Assembly: GCA_019243895.1 (NCBI GenBank)
Contig: JAFATP010000195.1
Coordinates: forward strand, 1-8,052
Direction of reading: 5' to 3'
Length of the DNA: 8,052 nucleotides
Source: Alphaproteobacteria bacterium
GTDB lineage: Bacteria; Pseudomonadota; Alphaproteobacteria; Rickettsiales; SXRF01
Below, piece after piece: positions 1 to 6,980 of this stretch. A program made the position numbers and the translations under genes. Position 1 is the stretch's first letter, and each line of letters starts with the position of its first letter. Below the pieces are notes generated by a model that did not search any database, was not told where the DNA came from, and was given only the letters and a program-made list of their open reading frames with translations.

Positions 1-166
1 GCGCTCGCCGCAAGGAGTATTGGGAATCGTTTGTCACAAAATCTTCACATGCCTTTACATGTACAGATCACTTTAGCCCTGGCGACCGCATCGGAAGCGG
101 TAAAGGTGATTTCCGCCACTTCGCGGAATCGCGGAACCGACACCGTCGATCTGGGATAATCAACGT
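1..166. other. Left-edge region without a recognisable gene
   Basis: AT-richer than the rest of the window, especially 30-80. It contains an 11-bp palindrome TTTGT-C-ACAAA (30-40), an inverted repeat ACATG...CATGT (47-62 region) and the hairpin described separately. Two plus-strand frames are open from the left edge, to a TAA at 157-159 and a TAA at 192-194. One minus-strand frame could begin at a GTG at 35-37 and run off the edge after 12 codons. None gives a recognisable protein. I find no tRNA-like cloverleaf, and nothing resembling the start of murG or murC, which would be expected after ftsW in a standard cluster. Confidence 0.4.
109..136. repeat. Imperfect hairpin and tandem TCGCGGAA repeat, possible weak terminator
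   Basis: TTCCGC (111-116) pairs with GCGGAA (123-128) around a 6-nt loop. The stem extends to about 8 bp with one bulged T (GATTTCCGC against GCGGAATC). The right arm lies in a perfect tandem duplication, TCGCGGAA at 121-128 and 129-136. The hairpin sits about 40 bp past the stop of the small membrane ORF, where an operon terminator could be. No run of T residues follows on the minus strand (ATCACCTTT), so a classical rho-independent terminator is not supported. Confidence 0.35.
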
Positions 167-427
167 TCAGTGCGAACGGCGGCGGCGCATGTAAATGCCC
201 GCCGCCACCGCCACCGCCAGCCCGGCGATCACCAGCTGGTTATTATTCAAATGCCAGGTGAAAAACAGCGGCGCCGATATCATCGCCACCGCGATCAGCC
301 GCAGCGCGCGGCTGACCGCGCCGCGCCGCGAGGCCAGTCCGCGCATGATATACCATTGCATGAACAGGTAGAGCGCAATGCCGCTGACGCCGCACAGGTT
401 CATCCATTGGTCGAACACCCGCGTCAT
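167..427 (-). CDS. Small three-helix membrane protein, possibly LAB_N/PQ-loop-like
   Basis: An 86-aa protein I do not firmly recognise. Three hydrophobic segments are visible at about residues 11-29, 42-59 and 64-81. They are separated by a basic loop (RGLASRRGAVSRALR) and a short polar loop (HLNNNQ), with a basic RRRRSH tail. The positive-inside rule suggests N-terminus out, C-terminus in. The FMQW in helix 1 and the IYMRR ending helix 3 faintly recall the FxxQW and YxRN landmarks of the LAB_N domain (the membrane N-terminal domain associated with lipid-A-disaccharide synthase). Size and topology also fit SemiSWEET/PQ-loop proteins, but no Pro-Gln pair is present. The start is the only upstream ATG (425-427), since a TGA at 437-439 closes the frame; Met9 is a possible shorter start. 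The Shine-Dalgarno is weak. Strong hydrophobic patterning and many G/C-ending codons support a real gene; the overlapping plus-strand frame gives His/Arg-rich sequence typical of an antisense shadow. Function unknown. Confidence 0.6.
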   Translation of the reverse strand: MTRVFDQWMNLCGVSGIALYLFMQWYIMRGLASRRGAVSRALRLIAVAMISAPLFFTWHLNNNQLVIAGLAVAVAAGIYMRRRRSH

Positions 428-533
428 GCGCGGAACTCATGCGGCAACATGGTTAGCATAGTCTCGATTCAACACCAAGATTGTCATACCGGAAACGGTT
501 ACGGTTCTTATATGGCGAATGAGGTTAAACAAT
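428..533. other. Spacer between ftsW and the small membrane protein ORF
   Basis: This 106-bp stretch is the first gap in an otherwise overlapping operon. I see no T-run terminator after the ftsW stop. It contains a small perfect hairpin, ACCG-GAAA-CGGT at 488-499, with a GNRA-type loop if transcribed on the plus strand. It also holds a tandem ACGGTT ACGGTT (495-506) that shares the hairpin's right arm. No convincing minus-strand promoter or strong Shine-Dalgarno for the ORF at 427 is visible, so read-through from ftsW is the simplest way that ORF would be expressed. Confidence 0.4.
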
Positions 534-1661
534 CTATACGCGCCTGCCGCCGGTAATGCCGAACCGCTTGCGGGTGAGGCTAAGCAGCATCCCCATGCCC
601 AGCGCAATGGCGATCACCGACGATCCGCCGTAAGACACGAACGGCAGCGTCATGCCCTTGGCGGGCAGCAGGTTCACCGCCACGCCCATGTTGATGATCG
701 CCTGCACGCCGAACTGCACCGCCAGCCCCGTCACCGCCAGCACCGCGAACAGATCGGTTTCCTGGCGCACGCGGTAAAGTGCGCGCAGCACCACGAAGGC
801 GAACAGCGCCACGATCATCAGGCAGAACACCATGCCGAATTCCTCGCCGGCTACCGAGAACACGAAATCCGTATGCGAATCCGGCAGGAACTGCTTTACG
901 TCCCCCTCGCCGGGGCCGCGCCCGAAAATGCCGCCGTTCCTGAATGCTTCCAGGGATTTGGCCACTTGGTAATTATCGCCGGAGGCGGGATCGAGAAAGC
1001 GGTCGATGCGCGCCGCCACATGCGGGAAGAAATGATAGGCCCCGGCAATGCCCAGCGCCCCGCCGCCGATCAGCACCAGCACCCAGAAGAACGGCAGCCC
1101 CGCCAGGAAAAATTGGATGGACCACATCACCGTCACCGTCAGCGTCATGCCGAAATCCGGCTGCGCCAGCAGCAGCGCCACCACCAGCACATAAAGCGCA
1201 ATGGCCATCTTGTTGCCCGGCAATGACACCTGGCGGTGCTTTTCCGCGCAGATCCATGCCATCACCACGGCGAAGCAGGGCTTCATGAATTCAGAGGGCT
1301 GAATGGAAACGCCGGCGAGTGAAATCCAGCGATGCGCGCCTTTCACCTGCGTGCCGATCACCGGCACCAGCATCATCAGAACGATGCTTCCGGCAAACCC
1401 CAGCACCGCCAGCCGCCGCACCGCCACGGCGGGCAGCAGCGACACGCCGAGCATCACTGCGAAGGCCAGCGCCAGGAAAACCTGGTGGCGATGCACGAAA
1501 TAAAACATCGGCAGGTGCAGCCGGTGCGCCACCGGAGGGCTCGCCGCCGTCACCAGGATGGAACCGAATACGATCAGCAAGGTGAGCGCGCCCAGCGCCG
1601 GGCGGTCGATCGTCCACCACCAGCGTCCGATTACGCCGGTATTGGTGCGGTCAAGACGCAT
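534..1661 (-). CDS. ftsW: FtsW, septal SEDS peptidoglycan glycosyltransferase
   Basis: Polytopic inner-membrane SEDS-family polymerase that builds septal glycan from lipid II and acts with FtsI. From the ATG at 1659-1661 it is 375 aa. The N-terminus, MRLDRTNTG then a Trp triplet and TIDRP, matches the usual alphaproteobacterial FtsW start. A GTG at 1709 would add 16 residues inside murD and is less likely; neither start has a strong Shine-Dalgarno. About ten hydrophobic segments are visible. SEDS motifs: KGAHRWI (107-113); QPSEFMK (121-127); QPDFG (167-171); FGRGPGEG (246-253); HTDF (263-266), with D265 in the periplasmic loop that carries the catalytic Asp in this family; and NLLPAKGMTLPFVSYGGSS (330-348). 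It ends in TGGRRV and a TAG stop. FtsW rather than RodA is inferred from its position after murD and the N-terminal match. The start overlaps murD by 11 bp, and this is the last recognisable dcw gene in the window. Confidence 0.96.
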   Translation of the reverse strand: MRLDRTNTGVIGRWWWTIDRPALGALTLLIVFGSILVTAASPPVAHRLHLPMFYFVHRHQVFLALAFAVMLGVSLLPAVAVRRLAVLGFAGSIVLMMLVPVIGTQVKGAHRWISLAGVSIQPSEFMKPCFAVVMAWICAEKHRQVSLPGNKMAIALYVLVVALLLAQPDFGMTLTVTVMWSIQFFLAGLPFFWVLVLIGGGALGIAGAYHFFPHVAARIDRFLDPASGDNYQVAKSLEAFRNGGIFGRGPGEGDVKQFLPDSHTDFVFSVAGEEFGMVFCLMIVALFAFVVLRALYRVRQETDLFAVLAVTGLAVQFGVQAIINMGVAVNLLPAKGMTLPFVSYGGSSVIAIALGMGMLLSLTRKRFGITGGRRV

Positions 1662-3039
1662 GGCGTTGCTCGGAGCGGCTGGGGAAAAGTGGCGGGTGAG
1701 CGTCGTCACCCGCTGCCCGCCACTCGCCGTTTGCCACTAACTGGCGGAACTTTTCCCCGCGCTCCTCGAAATTCCGAAACTGGTCGAACGAAGCGCAGGC
1801 GGGCGAAAGCAGCACCACCGCTTGCGGCGCGGCGTGCGCCAGCGCCATGGCGGCGGCGTGTTGCACCGCCACGTCCAGCGTGCCGCAGCGCGTATGTTCC
1901 ACCCTGCCGTCCAGCGTTTTGGCAAACGCCTCGCTGGCTTCGCCGATTAAAAACGCATGGCGGATGCGCGGAAAAAAATCCGTCAGCGCCTCGATGCCGC
2001 CCGCTTTCGGCTTGCCGCCGAGAATCCAGTAAATGGCGTCATACGCCGCCAGCGCGTTGGCCGTGGCCTCGGCGTTGGTGGCCTTGCTGTCGTTGACGAA
2101 GCGTATGCCCCGCACTTCGTCCACCAATTCCATGCGGTGGCTCAAGCCGGGAAAGCTTCGCAGGGCATCGGCGATGGCCTGGTGCGGCACGCCCAGCGCA
2201 TGGACGGCGGCATACGCCACTGCCGCGTTTTGCCAGTTATGCCGTCCGGTGAGGGTGGAAATTTCCCGCAGATCGATGCCGTGCAGCAGCGGCTGTGCGG
2301 CCACTTTCACCACGCGGGCTTCGCCTTCGGCCGCCAGCAGTTTGGCGGCGCGCAGCGTATAAGCGTCCTCGGCGGCGATGACGGCGACGTCTTCCGCTTT
2401 CTGGCGGTCGAAAATATGCCGCTTGGCGGCGAAATATCCCTCCATGTCGCCGTGCCGGTCCAAATGATCCGGCGTCACGTTCAGCAGGGCGGCCACGTGA
2501 AACCGCGCGCTCTTCAGCAGGTCGAGCTGATAGGAAGAAAGTTCCAGCACGTAGATTCCCTGGTCGCCCAGCGGCGCCAGCGAAAGCGCGGGCGTGCCGA
2601 GGTTGCCGCCGGTCTCCACTCGCCTGCCCGCCGATTTCAGGATATGCGACACCAGCGTGGTGGTGGTGGATTTGCCGTTGGTGCCGGTGATGCCGATATA
2701 GGTGGCGCGCGGGCAGGCGCGGAACAGCAATTCGATGTCGCCGATGATTTCCACCTGCGCCTTATGCGCAAGGTTCACCGCCGGGTGCGGGCCTGGGTGC
2801 GTCAGCGGCACGCCGGGGCTTAAGACCAGCGAGGCCAGCGCCCGCCACGGCCATTGCGCGATCGGCAGGATGCGCGCGGTTGAATATGTCCGCCGCAGCG
2901 CCTCGCGGCTGGCCTCCGCGTCGTCCCAGGCATAGACATTCGCGCCGCCCGCCAGCAGCGAAGTGGTGGTGGCCGCCCCGGCCTTGCCTAAGCCGAAAAC
3001 CCCCACGGCCTGGCCGCGATAACGGGAAAGCGTGATCAT
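1651..3039 (-). CDS. murD: MurD, UDP-MurNAc-L-alanine:D-glutamate ligase
   Basis: Cytoplasmic ATP-dependent ligase adding D-Glu, the second stem-peptide residue. It is 462 aa, close to the family norm. Motifs in order: an N-terminal Rossmann-like [12 protein letters not shown] (13-24); LSPGVP (73-78); P-loop TGTNGKS (118-124); GGNLGTPAL (144-152); E166 in [19 protein letters not shown] (186-196); K206 in [10 protein letters not shown], the expected carbamylated lysine; GRHNWQN (265-271); SHRME (300-304); NDSKATN (316-322); GGKPK (341-345); and [10 protein letters not shown] (412-421). All the hallmark Mur ligase residues are intact, unlike the substitutions in MurE and MurF here. The ATG overlaps the mraY stop by 4 bp and no Shine-Dalgarno is evident, so expression is probably coupled to mraY. 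The last 20 or so residues, after ANGEW, are polar and Pro/Arg/Ser-rich, probably a loose tail. Confidence 0.97.
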   Translation of the reverse strand: MITLSRYRGQAVGVFGLGKAGAATTTSLLAGGANVYAWDDAEASREALRRTYSTARILPIAQWPWRALASLVLSPGVPLTHPGPHPAVNLAHKAQVEIIGDIELLFRACPRATYIGITGTNGKSTTTTLVSHILKSAGRRVETGGNLGTPALSLAPLGDQGIYVLELSSYQLDLLKSARFHVAALLNVTPDHLDRHGDMEGYFAAKRHIFDRQKAEDVAVIAAEDAYTLRAAKLLAAEGEARVVKVAAQPLLHGIDLREISTLTGRHNWQNAAVAYAAVHALGVPHQAIADALRSFPGLSHRMELVDEVRGIRFVNDSKATNAEATANALAAYDAIYWILGGKPKAGGIEALTDFFPRIRHAFLIGEASEAFAKTLDGRVEHTRCGTLDVAVQHAAAMALAHAAPQAVVLLSPACASFDQFRNFEERGEKFRQLVANGEWRAAGDDAHPPLFPSRSEQRHAS

Positions 3040-4124
3040 CGCAGTTTCAGCGTGGAAAGCCCGATCAGCGCGAAGATGCAGGCGATGATCCAGAAACGGA
3101 TGACAACGGTCGGCTCCTGCCAGCCCAGCTTTTCGAAATGGTGGTGAATGGGCGCCATGCGGAACACCCGCCGCCCGGTGCGCTTGAAGTAAAACACCTG
3201 GATCATCACGCTCATCGCTTCCAGCACGAACAGTCCGCCGGTGATCGCCAGCACGATCTCATGCTTGGCGATGACGCTGATAATGCCCAGCGCGCCGCCG
3301 AAAGCCAGGCTGCCGGTGTCGCCCATGAACACCATCGCCGGCGGCGCGTTGAACCACAAAAATCCCATGCCTGCCCCCACCAGCGCCGCGCAGAACACCG
3401 CCAGCTCGCCGCTTTTGGGCACGTAATGCAGTTGCAGATAGTTGGCGAACACCTCGTTGCCGACCAGATAGGCGATCAGCGCGAACGAAGCCGAAACGAT
3501 CATGATCGGCACGATGGCGAGCCCGTCCAGCCCGTCGGTGAGGTTCACCGCGTTGGAGGCGCCCAGCATCACCAGCAGGGCGAATCCGTAATAAAACCAT
3601 CCGAGGTCAATAAACACGCCCTTGAAAAACGGCAGCGCCAGATGCGACGCCAGCGTGGGCGGGGTGATCCACTGCACCGCAAGCGTCGCCAGCAGCGCCA
3701 CTCCCCCTTGCGCCAGCAGCTTGATGCGGCCGGGCAGGCCGCGGCTGTTGCGGCGGGTGAGCTTTAAGTAATCGTCGGCGAATCCCACCGCGCCGAAGCC
3801 CAGCGTCACCAGCAGCACCACCCACACGTAAAGATTGGTGAGGTCGGCCCATAGCAGCGTGGAAACGGTCACCGAGATCAGGATCATCACCCCCCCCATG
3901 GTGGGCGTGCCTTTCTTGCTGATGAGATGGCTCTCCGGCCCGTCGCTGCGGATGGGCTGGCCTTCGCGCTGCTTGGCCTTCAGCCAGCGGATGATGCCGG
4001 GGCCGATCAGGAAGCTCAAGATCAGCGCCGTGAACACCGCGCCGCCGCTGCGGAACGTCAGGTAGCGGAACAGGTTGAACGGCTGGAAATATTCGGAGAG
4101 CGGCGCGAGGAGATTATACAGCAT
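3036..4124 (-). CDS. mraY: MraY, phospho-MurNAc-pentapeptide translocase
   Basis: Integral inner-membrane enzyme transferring phospho-MurNAc-pentapeptide from UDP to undecaprenyl phosphate, giving lipid I. With the start at 4124 the protein is 362 aa, the normal MraY length, and opens with [13 protein letters not shown] then [10 protein letters not shown], matching the family's N-terminus. An in-frame ATG at 4160 would add 12 basic residues lying within murF and is less likely. The 4124 ATG also has the best Shine-Dalgarno in the window. Motifs: Mg-binding DD (117-118) in [13 protein letters not shown] (194-201); GDTGS (268-272); and [10 protein letters not shown] (326-335), the conserved HHH loop. 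About ten hydrophobic segments are spread through the protein. It ends in [10 protein letters not shown] and its TGA overlaps the murD ATG by 4 bp (ATGA). Confidence 0.97.
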   Translation of the reverse strand: MLYNLLAPLSEYFQPFNLFRYLTFRSGGAVFTALILSFLIGPGIIRWLKAKQREGQPIRSDGPESHLISKKGTPTMGGVMILISVTVSTLLWADLTNLYVWVVLLVTLGFGAVGFADDYLKLTRRNSRGLPGRIKLLAQGGVALLATLAVQWITPPTLASHLALPFFKGVFIDLGWFYYGFALLVMLGASNAVNLTDGLDGLAIVPIMIVSASFALIAYLVGNEVFANYLQLHYVPKSGELAVFCAALVGAGMGFLWFNAPPAMVFMGDTGSLAFGGALGIISVIAKHEIVLAITGGLFVLEAMSVMIQVFYFKRTGRRVFRMAPIHHHFEKLGWQEPTVVIRFWIIACIFALIGLSTLKLR

Positions 4125-5517
4125 CGGCCGCTTCCTTCTGCAAGGCTTCGGCGATTTCATACATCTTGCTGCCGTGCGAGCCTTTGATCAGCAGGCAATC
4201 GCCGGCTTTGAGCGCCTCCATCAGCAGCGGCGCCAGCGCGTCGGCGTCCTCGGCATGGCTTCCGCGCATATGCTCCGGCAGGGCGATGAAGAGATGGCGC
4301 ATCAGCGGCCCGGCGGTGAACACCACGTCCACGCCGGCTTCCTGCAGCGGCGCGCTCAGCTGCGCATGCAGCTCCGGCGCGCGCACGCCCAGCTCGCGCA
4401 TGTCGCCCAGCGCGGCAATGACGCGGCCCGCCGCTGCGCCGGAGGCGCGCAGCGCCGCCAGCTTGCCGAACGCGGCGCGCATGGCGGCGGGGCTGGCGTT
4501 ATAGCTGTCATCCACCAGCAGCGCCTCGCCGCCTTTCAGCGGAATCGGAATCAGGCGGCCGCGCCCCGGCAATTCGCGGAATGCGCCAAGCGCCGCCGCG
4601 CTCTTGCGAATGTCCAGCCCCAGCGCCTGCACCACGCCCAGCACGCCGGCGGAAAGCAGCGCCCATTGCTCGCCCAGCGCATTCAAAGCGTAGCTGACTT
4701 CCTGCCCGCCGATGGCGGCGCGTATCTGCGATCCCTGGCGCGTTGCCTGCCAGCTCAGCACGCGGCAATCGGCGTGCGCGTGAAATCCGAACGAGAGGAT
4801 CTCCGCGCCCGCGGCGGTGGCGCGCATACGGCAGCGCGGGAAATGCTGGTTGTCGCGGTTCAGCACGGCGATGCCGCCAGGCTCCATGCCCTGAAAGATT
4901 TCGCATTTGGCATCGGCGATATCGTCCTCGGAGGCGAAGAATTCCAGATGCACCGCCTCAACGGTGGTGATCAGCGCCACGTGCGGCCGCACCTGCCTGC
5001 TTAGCGCCGCAATCTCCCCGGCGTGATTCATGCCCAGTTCGAATACGCCAAATGCGGCTTCCGGCGGCAGGTTGGCCAGGTTCAGCGGCGTGCCGATGTG
5101 ATTATTGAAATTGCCGTGCCCGGCAAAGGCGGAGCCGTGCGCCGAGAGCGCCAGCTTCAGCATTTCCTTGGCGGAAGTCTTGCCCACGCTGCCGGTGACG
5201 GCGGCGATGCGCGCCTGCGCCCGCGCGCGGTTGAAGCGGCCCATATCTTCCAGCGCGCGCAGCGTGTCGGACACCAGCAGCAGCCGGTCGCGCGGCGCGC
5301 CGGGGGGAATCTGGCTCACCAGCGCCGCCGCCGCCTGCGCGCCGAAGGCGTCTTTGACGAAACGGTGGCCGTCCATGCGCTCGCCCGCCAGCGCGACAAA
5401 CAATTCTCCCGGTTCCGTCACGCGCGTATCGATGCTGACGCCCCTGGCCTGCCAATTTCCTCCGGTGACGCCGTCCGTCGCTTCCGCGGCATCCTCTGCC
5501 GTCCATAATGCCTTCAT
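4114..5517 (-). CDS. murF: MurF, UDP-MurNAc-tripeptide:D-Ala-D-Ala ligase
   Basis: Cytoplasmic ATP-dependent ligase that completes the UDP-MurNAc-pentapeptide, the substrate of MraY encoded next. It is 467 aa, usual for MurF. Motifs: [14 protein letters not shown] (30-43) in the N-terminal substrate domain; P-loop TGSVGKTS (108-115); NNHIGTPLN (138-146); E160 in [22 protein letters not shown] (184-194); K204 in ADAKCEIF, the expected carbamylated lysine; [11 protein letters not shown] (336-346); and ALGDMRELG (369-377). The usual form of the YN motif is YNANP, so S342 is unusual; the flanking residues are normal. The start is the ATG at 5515-5517, overlapping the murE stop by 4 bp, with a modest AGG 6 nt upstream. 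The TAA stop at 4114-4116 lies 11 bp inside mraY. Identity is clear from the motif set and its place between murE and mraY. Confidence 0.97.
   Translation of the reverse strand: MKALWTAEDAAEATDGVTGGNWQARGVSIDTRVTEPGELFVALAGERMDGHRFVKDAFGAQAAAALVSQIPPGAPRDRLLLVSDTLRALEDMGRFNRARAQARIAAVTGSVGKTSAKEMLKLALSAHGSAFAGHGNFNNHIGTPLNLANLPPEAAFGVFELGMNHAGEIAALSRQVRPHVALITTVEAVHLEFFASEDDIADAKCEIFQGMEPGGIAVLNRDNQHFPRCRMRATAAGAEILSFGFHAHADCRVLSWQATRQGSQIRAAIGGQEVSYALNALGEQWALLSAGVLGVVQALGLDIRKSAAALGAFRELPGRGRLIPIPLKGGEALLVDDSYNASPAAMRAAFGKLAALRASGAAAGRVIAALGDMRELGVRAPELHAQLSAPLQEAGVDVVFTAGPLMRHLFIALPEHMRGSHAEDADALAPLLMEALKAGDCLLIKGSHGSKMYEIAEALQKEAADAV
4131..4138 (-). promoter_or_regulatory. Shine-Dalgarno sequence of mraY
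   Basis: On the minus strand this reads GAAGGAAG. Its AGGA core (4133-4136) is 8 nt from the ATG at 4122-4124. It is the clearest ribosome-binding site in the window and lies inside the 3' end of murF. It decides the mraY start in favour of 4124 over the upstream in-frame ATG at 4160, because it would fall within the coding sequence of the longer form. Confidence 0.75.
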
Positions 5518-6980
5518 GATGCGCCTGCCGCCTCGCGGATGATTGCCGCATCGTCGAACGTGTAGCTCGTATCGCCGATGATCTGGGTGGTTTCGTGTCC
5601 CTTGCCGGCCACCAGCAGCACGTCGCCCGGGAGCAGCATAGACAGCGCAGCATAAATGGCCTCGCGCCGGTCCGCAATGGCTTTGGCGCCCGGGCAGCCT
5701 GCTAAAATCTCGGCGCGTATGGCGGCGGGGTCTTCGTGCCGGGGGTTGTCGTCGGTCACGATCACCGCGTCGGCCAGCTCCGCGGCAATGCGGCCCATCT
5801 CCGGGCGCTTGCCCTTGTCGCGGTTGCCGCCGCAGCCGAAAACCACCACCAGCCGGTTGTGCGTATGCGGCCTGAGGGCGCGAAGCGCGGTGGCAAGCGC
5901 GCCCGGCGTGTGGGCGTAATCGATATAGATCGAAGCGCCGTGCGGGTGCACGCCTAGGCGCTGCATGCGCCCCGGCACCGAAACCAGCGTCGGCAGGAGC
6001 TCGGCGGCGGCCTGCACATCCATCCCTGCGCCCGCCAGCAGGCCCAGGGCGGCCAGTATGTTATACACCTGGAATGGCCCCACCAGCTTCACCGTCAGCC
6101 GGTGCTTCACGCCGAAAACCGTAAGCGCGACTTCCTGTCCCAGGGGGACGGGGGTGATGGATTCCACGTGCAGATGCGAACCCGCCTTGCCGTAGGAAAA
6201 AATGCGCATGCTGCGATGCGCGCACAGCCCGTGCAAGGCATGAAAGCTGGCATCGTCGGCGTTCAGCACCGCCGCCGCCCCTTCCGGCAGCACCTCGTTG
6301 AACAGCCGCGCCTTGGCGGCGAAATAGGCCTCCGGCGTGCGGTGATAATCCAGGTGGTCGCGGGTGATGGTGGTAACGGCGGCGGCCTGCAGGCGCACGC
6401 TGTCCAGCCGGTGCTGATCCAGCCCGTGGCTGGAGGCTTCCATGGCCACGTGCGTGTAGCCTTCGTCGTTCAAGCGCTGCAGCATGGCATGCAGGGAGAG
6501 CGCGTCGGGCGTGGTATGCGTGCCTTCGCCGAGCGCCGCGCGATGCGCGCCCACCAGCCCCAGCGTGCCGATGGCGGCGGCCTGGTGGCCGAGCCGCTCG
6601 GCGAACTGGCGGAAAAAATCGGCGGTGGAGGTTTTGCCGTCGGTGCCTGTCACCGCCACCACGTGCTGCGGTTGCCGGGGATAAAATGCCGCCGCCAGCC
6701 GTGACAGGGCTACGCGCGGATTGTCGACGCGCAACAGGCAGGCATCGGCGGCCAGGTTGGGCGGCACGTGATCCGCCACGACGGCCGCCGCGCCGCGCGC
6801 CAGCGCATCGTCGATATACAGCGCCCCGTCGGTTTTGGTGCCGGAGATAGCCACGTAGATATAGCCGGGGCGCACGTGCCGCGAATCCGCCACCACGCTG
6901 CCGGCGCGACGATACGCCCAGCGTGGGTCAGCCGCAATGCCAAGCGCGCTAGCGAGTGACGAAAGCGACAGGTCGGACAT
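5514..6980 (-). CDS. murE: MurE, UDP-MurNAc-L-Ala-D-Glu:meso-diaminopimelate ligase
   Basis: Cytoplasmic ATP-dependent ligase adding the third stem-peptide residue. It is 488 aa, a normal MurE length. Visible motifs: N-terminal UDP-binding segment with ADSRHVRPG (31-39); P-loop TGTDGKTS (111-118); E181 in EASSHGL; RDHLDYH (207-213); K223 in EAYFAAK, the expected carbamylated lysine; VPGR (335-338); DYAHTP (354-359); GCGGNRDKGKR (382-392); DNPR (411-414); and GKGHE near the C-terminus. DNPR is the family signature for meso-DAP rather than lysine, so DAP-type peptidoglycan is inferred. One oddity is that the residue before I-T-R-D-H is Thr204, where most MurE proteins have Asn. The ATG start (6978-6980) lies 32 bp inside ftsI and has no clear Shine-Dalgarno, so translation is probably coupled. 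The N-terminal sequence from this ATG fits the family, and later starts would remove the UDP-binding segment. The TGA stop overlaps the murF ATG (ATGA). Confidence 0.97.
   Translation of the reverse strand: MSDLSLSSLASALGIAADPRWAYRRAGSVVADSRHVRPGYIYVAISGTKTDGALYIDDALARGAAAVVADHVPPNLAADACLLRVDNPRVALSRLAAAFYPRQPQHVVAVTGTDGKTSTADFFRQFAERLGHQAAAIGTLGLVGAHRAALGEGTHTTPDALSLHAMLQRLNDEGYTHVAMEASSHGLDQHRLDSVRLQAAAVTTITRDHLDYHRTPEAYFAAKARLFNEVLPEGAAAVLNADDASFHALHGLCAHRSMRIFSYGKAGSHLHVESITPVPLGQEVALTVFGVKHRLTVKLVGPFQVYNILAALGLLAGAGMDVQAAAELLPTLVSVPGRMQRLGVHPHGASIYIDYAHTPGALATALRALRPHTHNRLVVVFGCGGNRDKGKRPEMGRIAAELADAVIVTDDNPRHEDPAAIRAEILAGCPGAKAIADRREAIYAALSMLLPGDVLLVAGKGHETTQIIGDTSYTFDDAAIIREAAGAS

Noticed and set aside
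31..59. Possible sigma-70-like promoter, TTGTCA with 17-bp spacing to TTTACA, plus strand
   Set aside because: The -10 match is poor (3 of 6) and no plus-strand gene lies downstream.
1..159. Plus-strand frame open from the left edge, possibly the 3' end of a convergent gene
   Set aside because: No recognisable protein, a second plus-strand frame is equally open, and the AT-rich patch with palindromes looks intergenic. It cannot be decided without sequence to the left.
1..533. GANTC (CcrM-type) sites at 24-28, 126-130 and 466-470
   Set aside because: Their number is about what chance gives and similar sites occur inside the genes, so there is no evidence of a cell-cycle regulatory cluster.
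170..556. Plus-strand open frame (128 codons) across the small ORF and the spacer
   Set aside because: His/Arg/Gln-rich and antisense to a clearly patterned hydrophobic protein. The minus-strand reading is much more protein-like.
1957..2823. Plus-strand open frame (288 codons) opposite murD
   Set aside because: Antisense to the conserved MurD P-loop and Lys motif; no recognisable protein features.
4075..5004. Plus-strand open frame (309 codons) opposite murF
   Set aside because: Antisense to intact MurF motifs. The composition (Ala, Arg, His, Gln-rich) is that of a shadow frame and no domain is visible.
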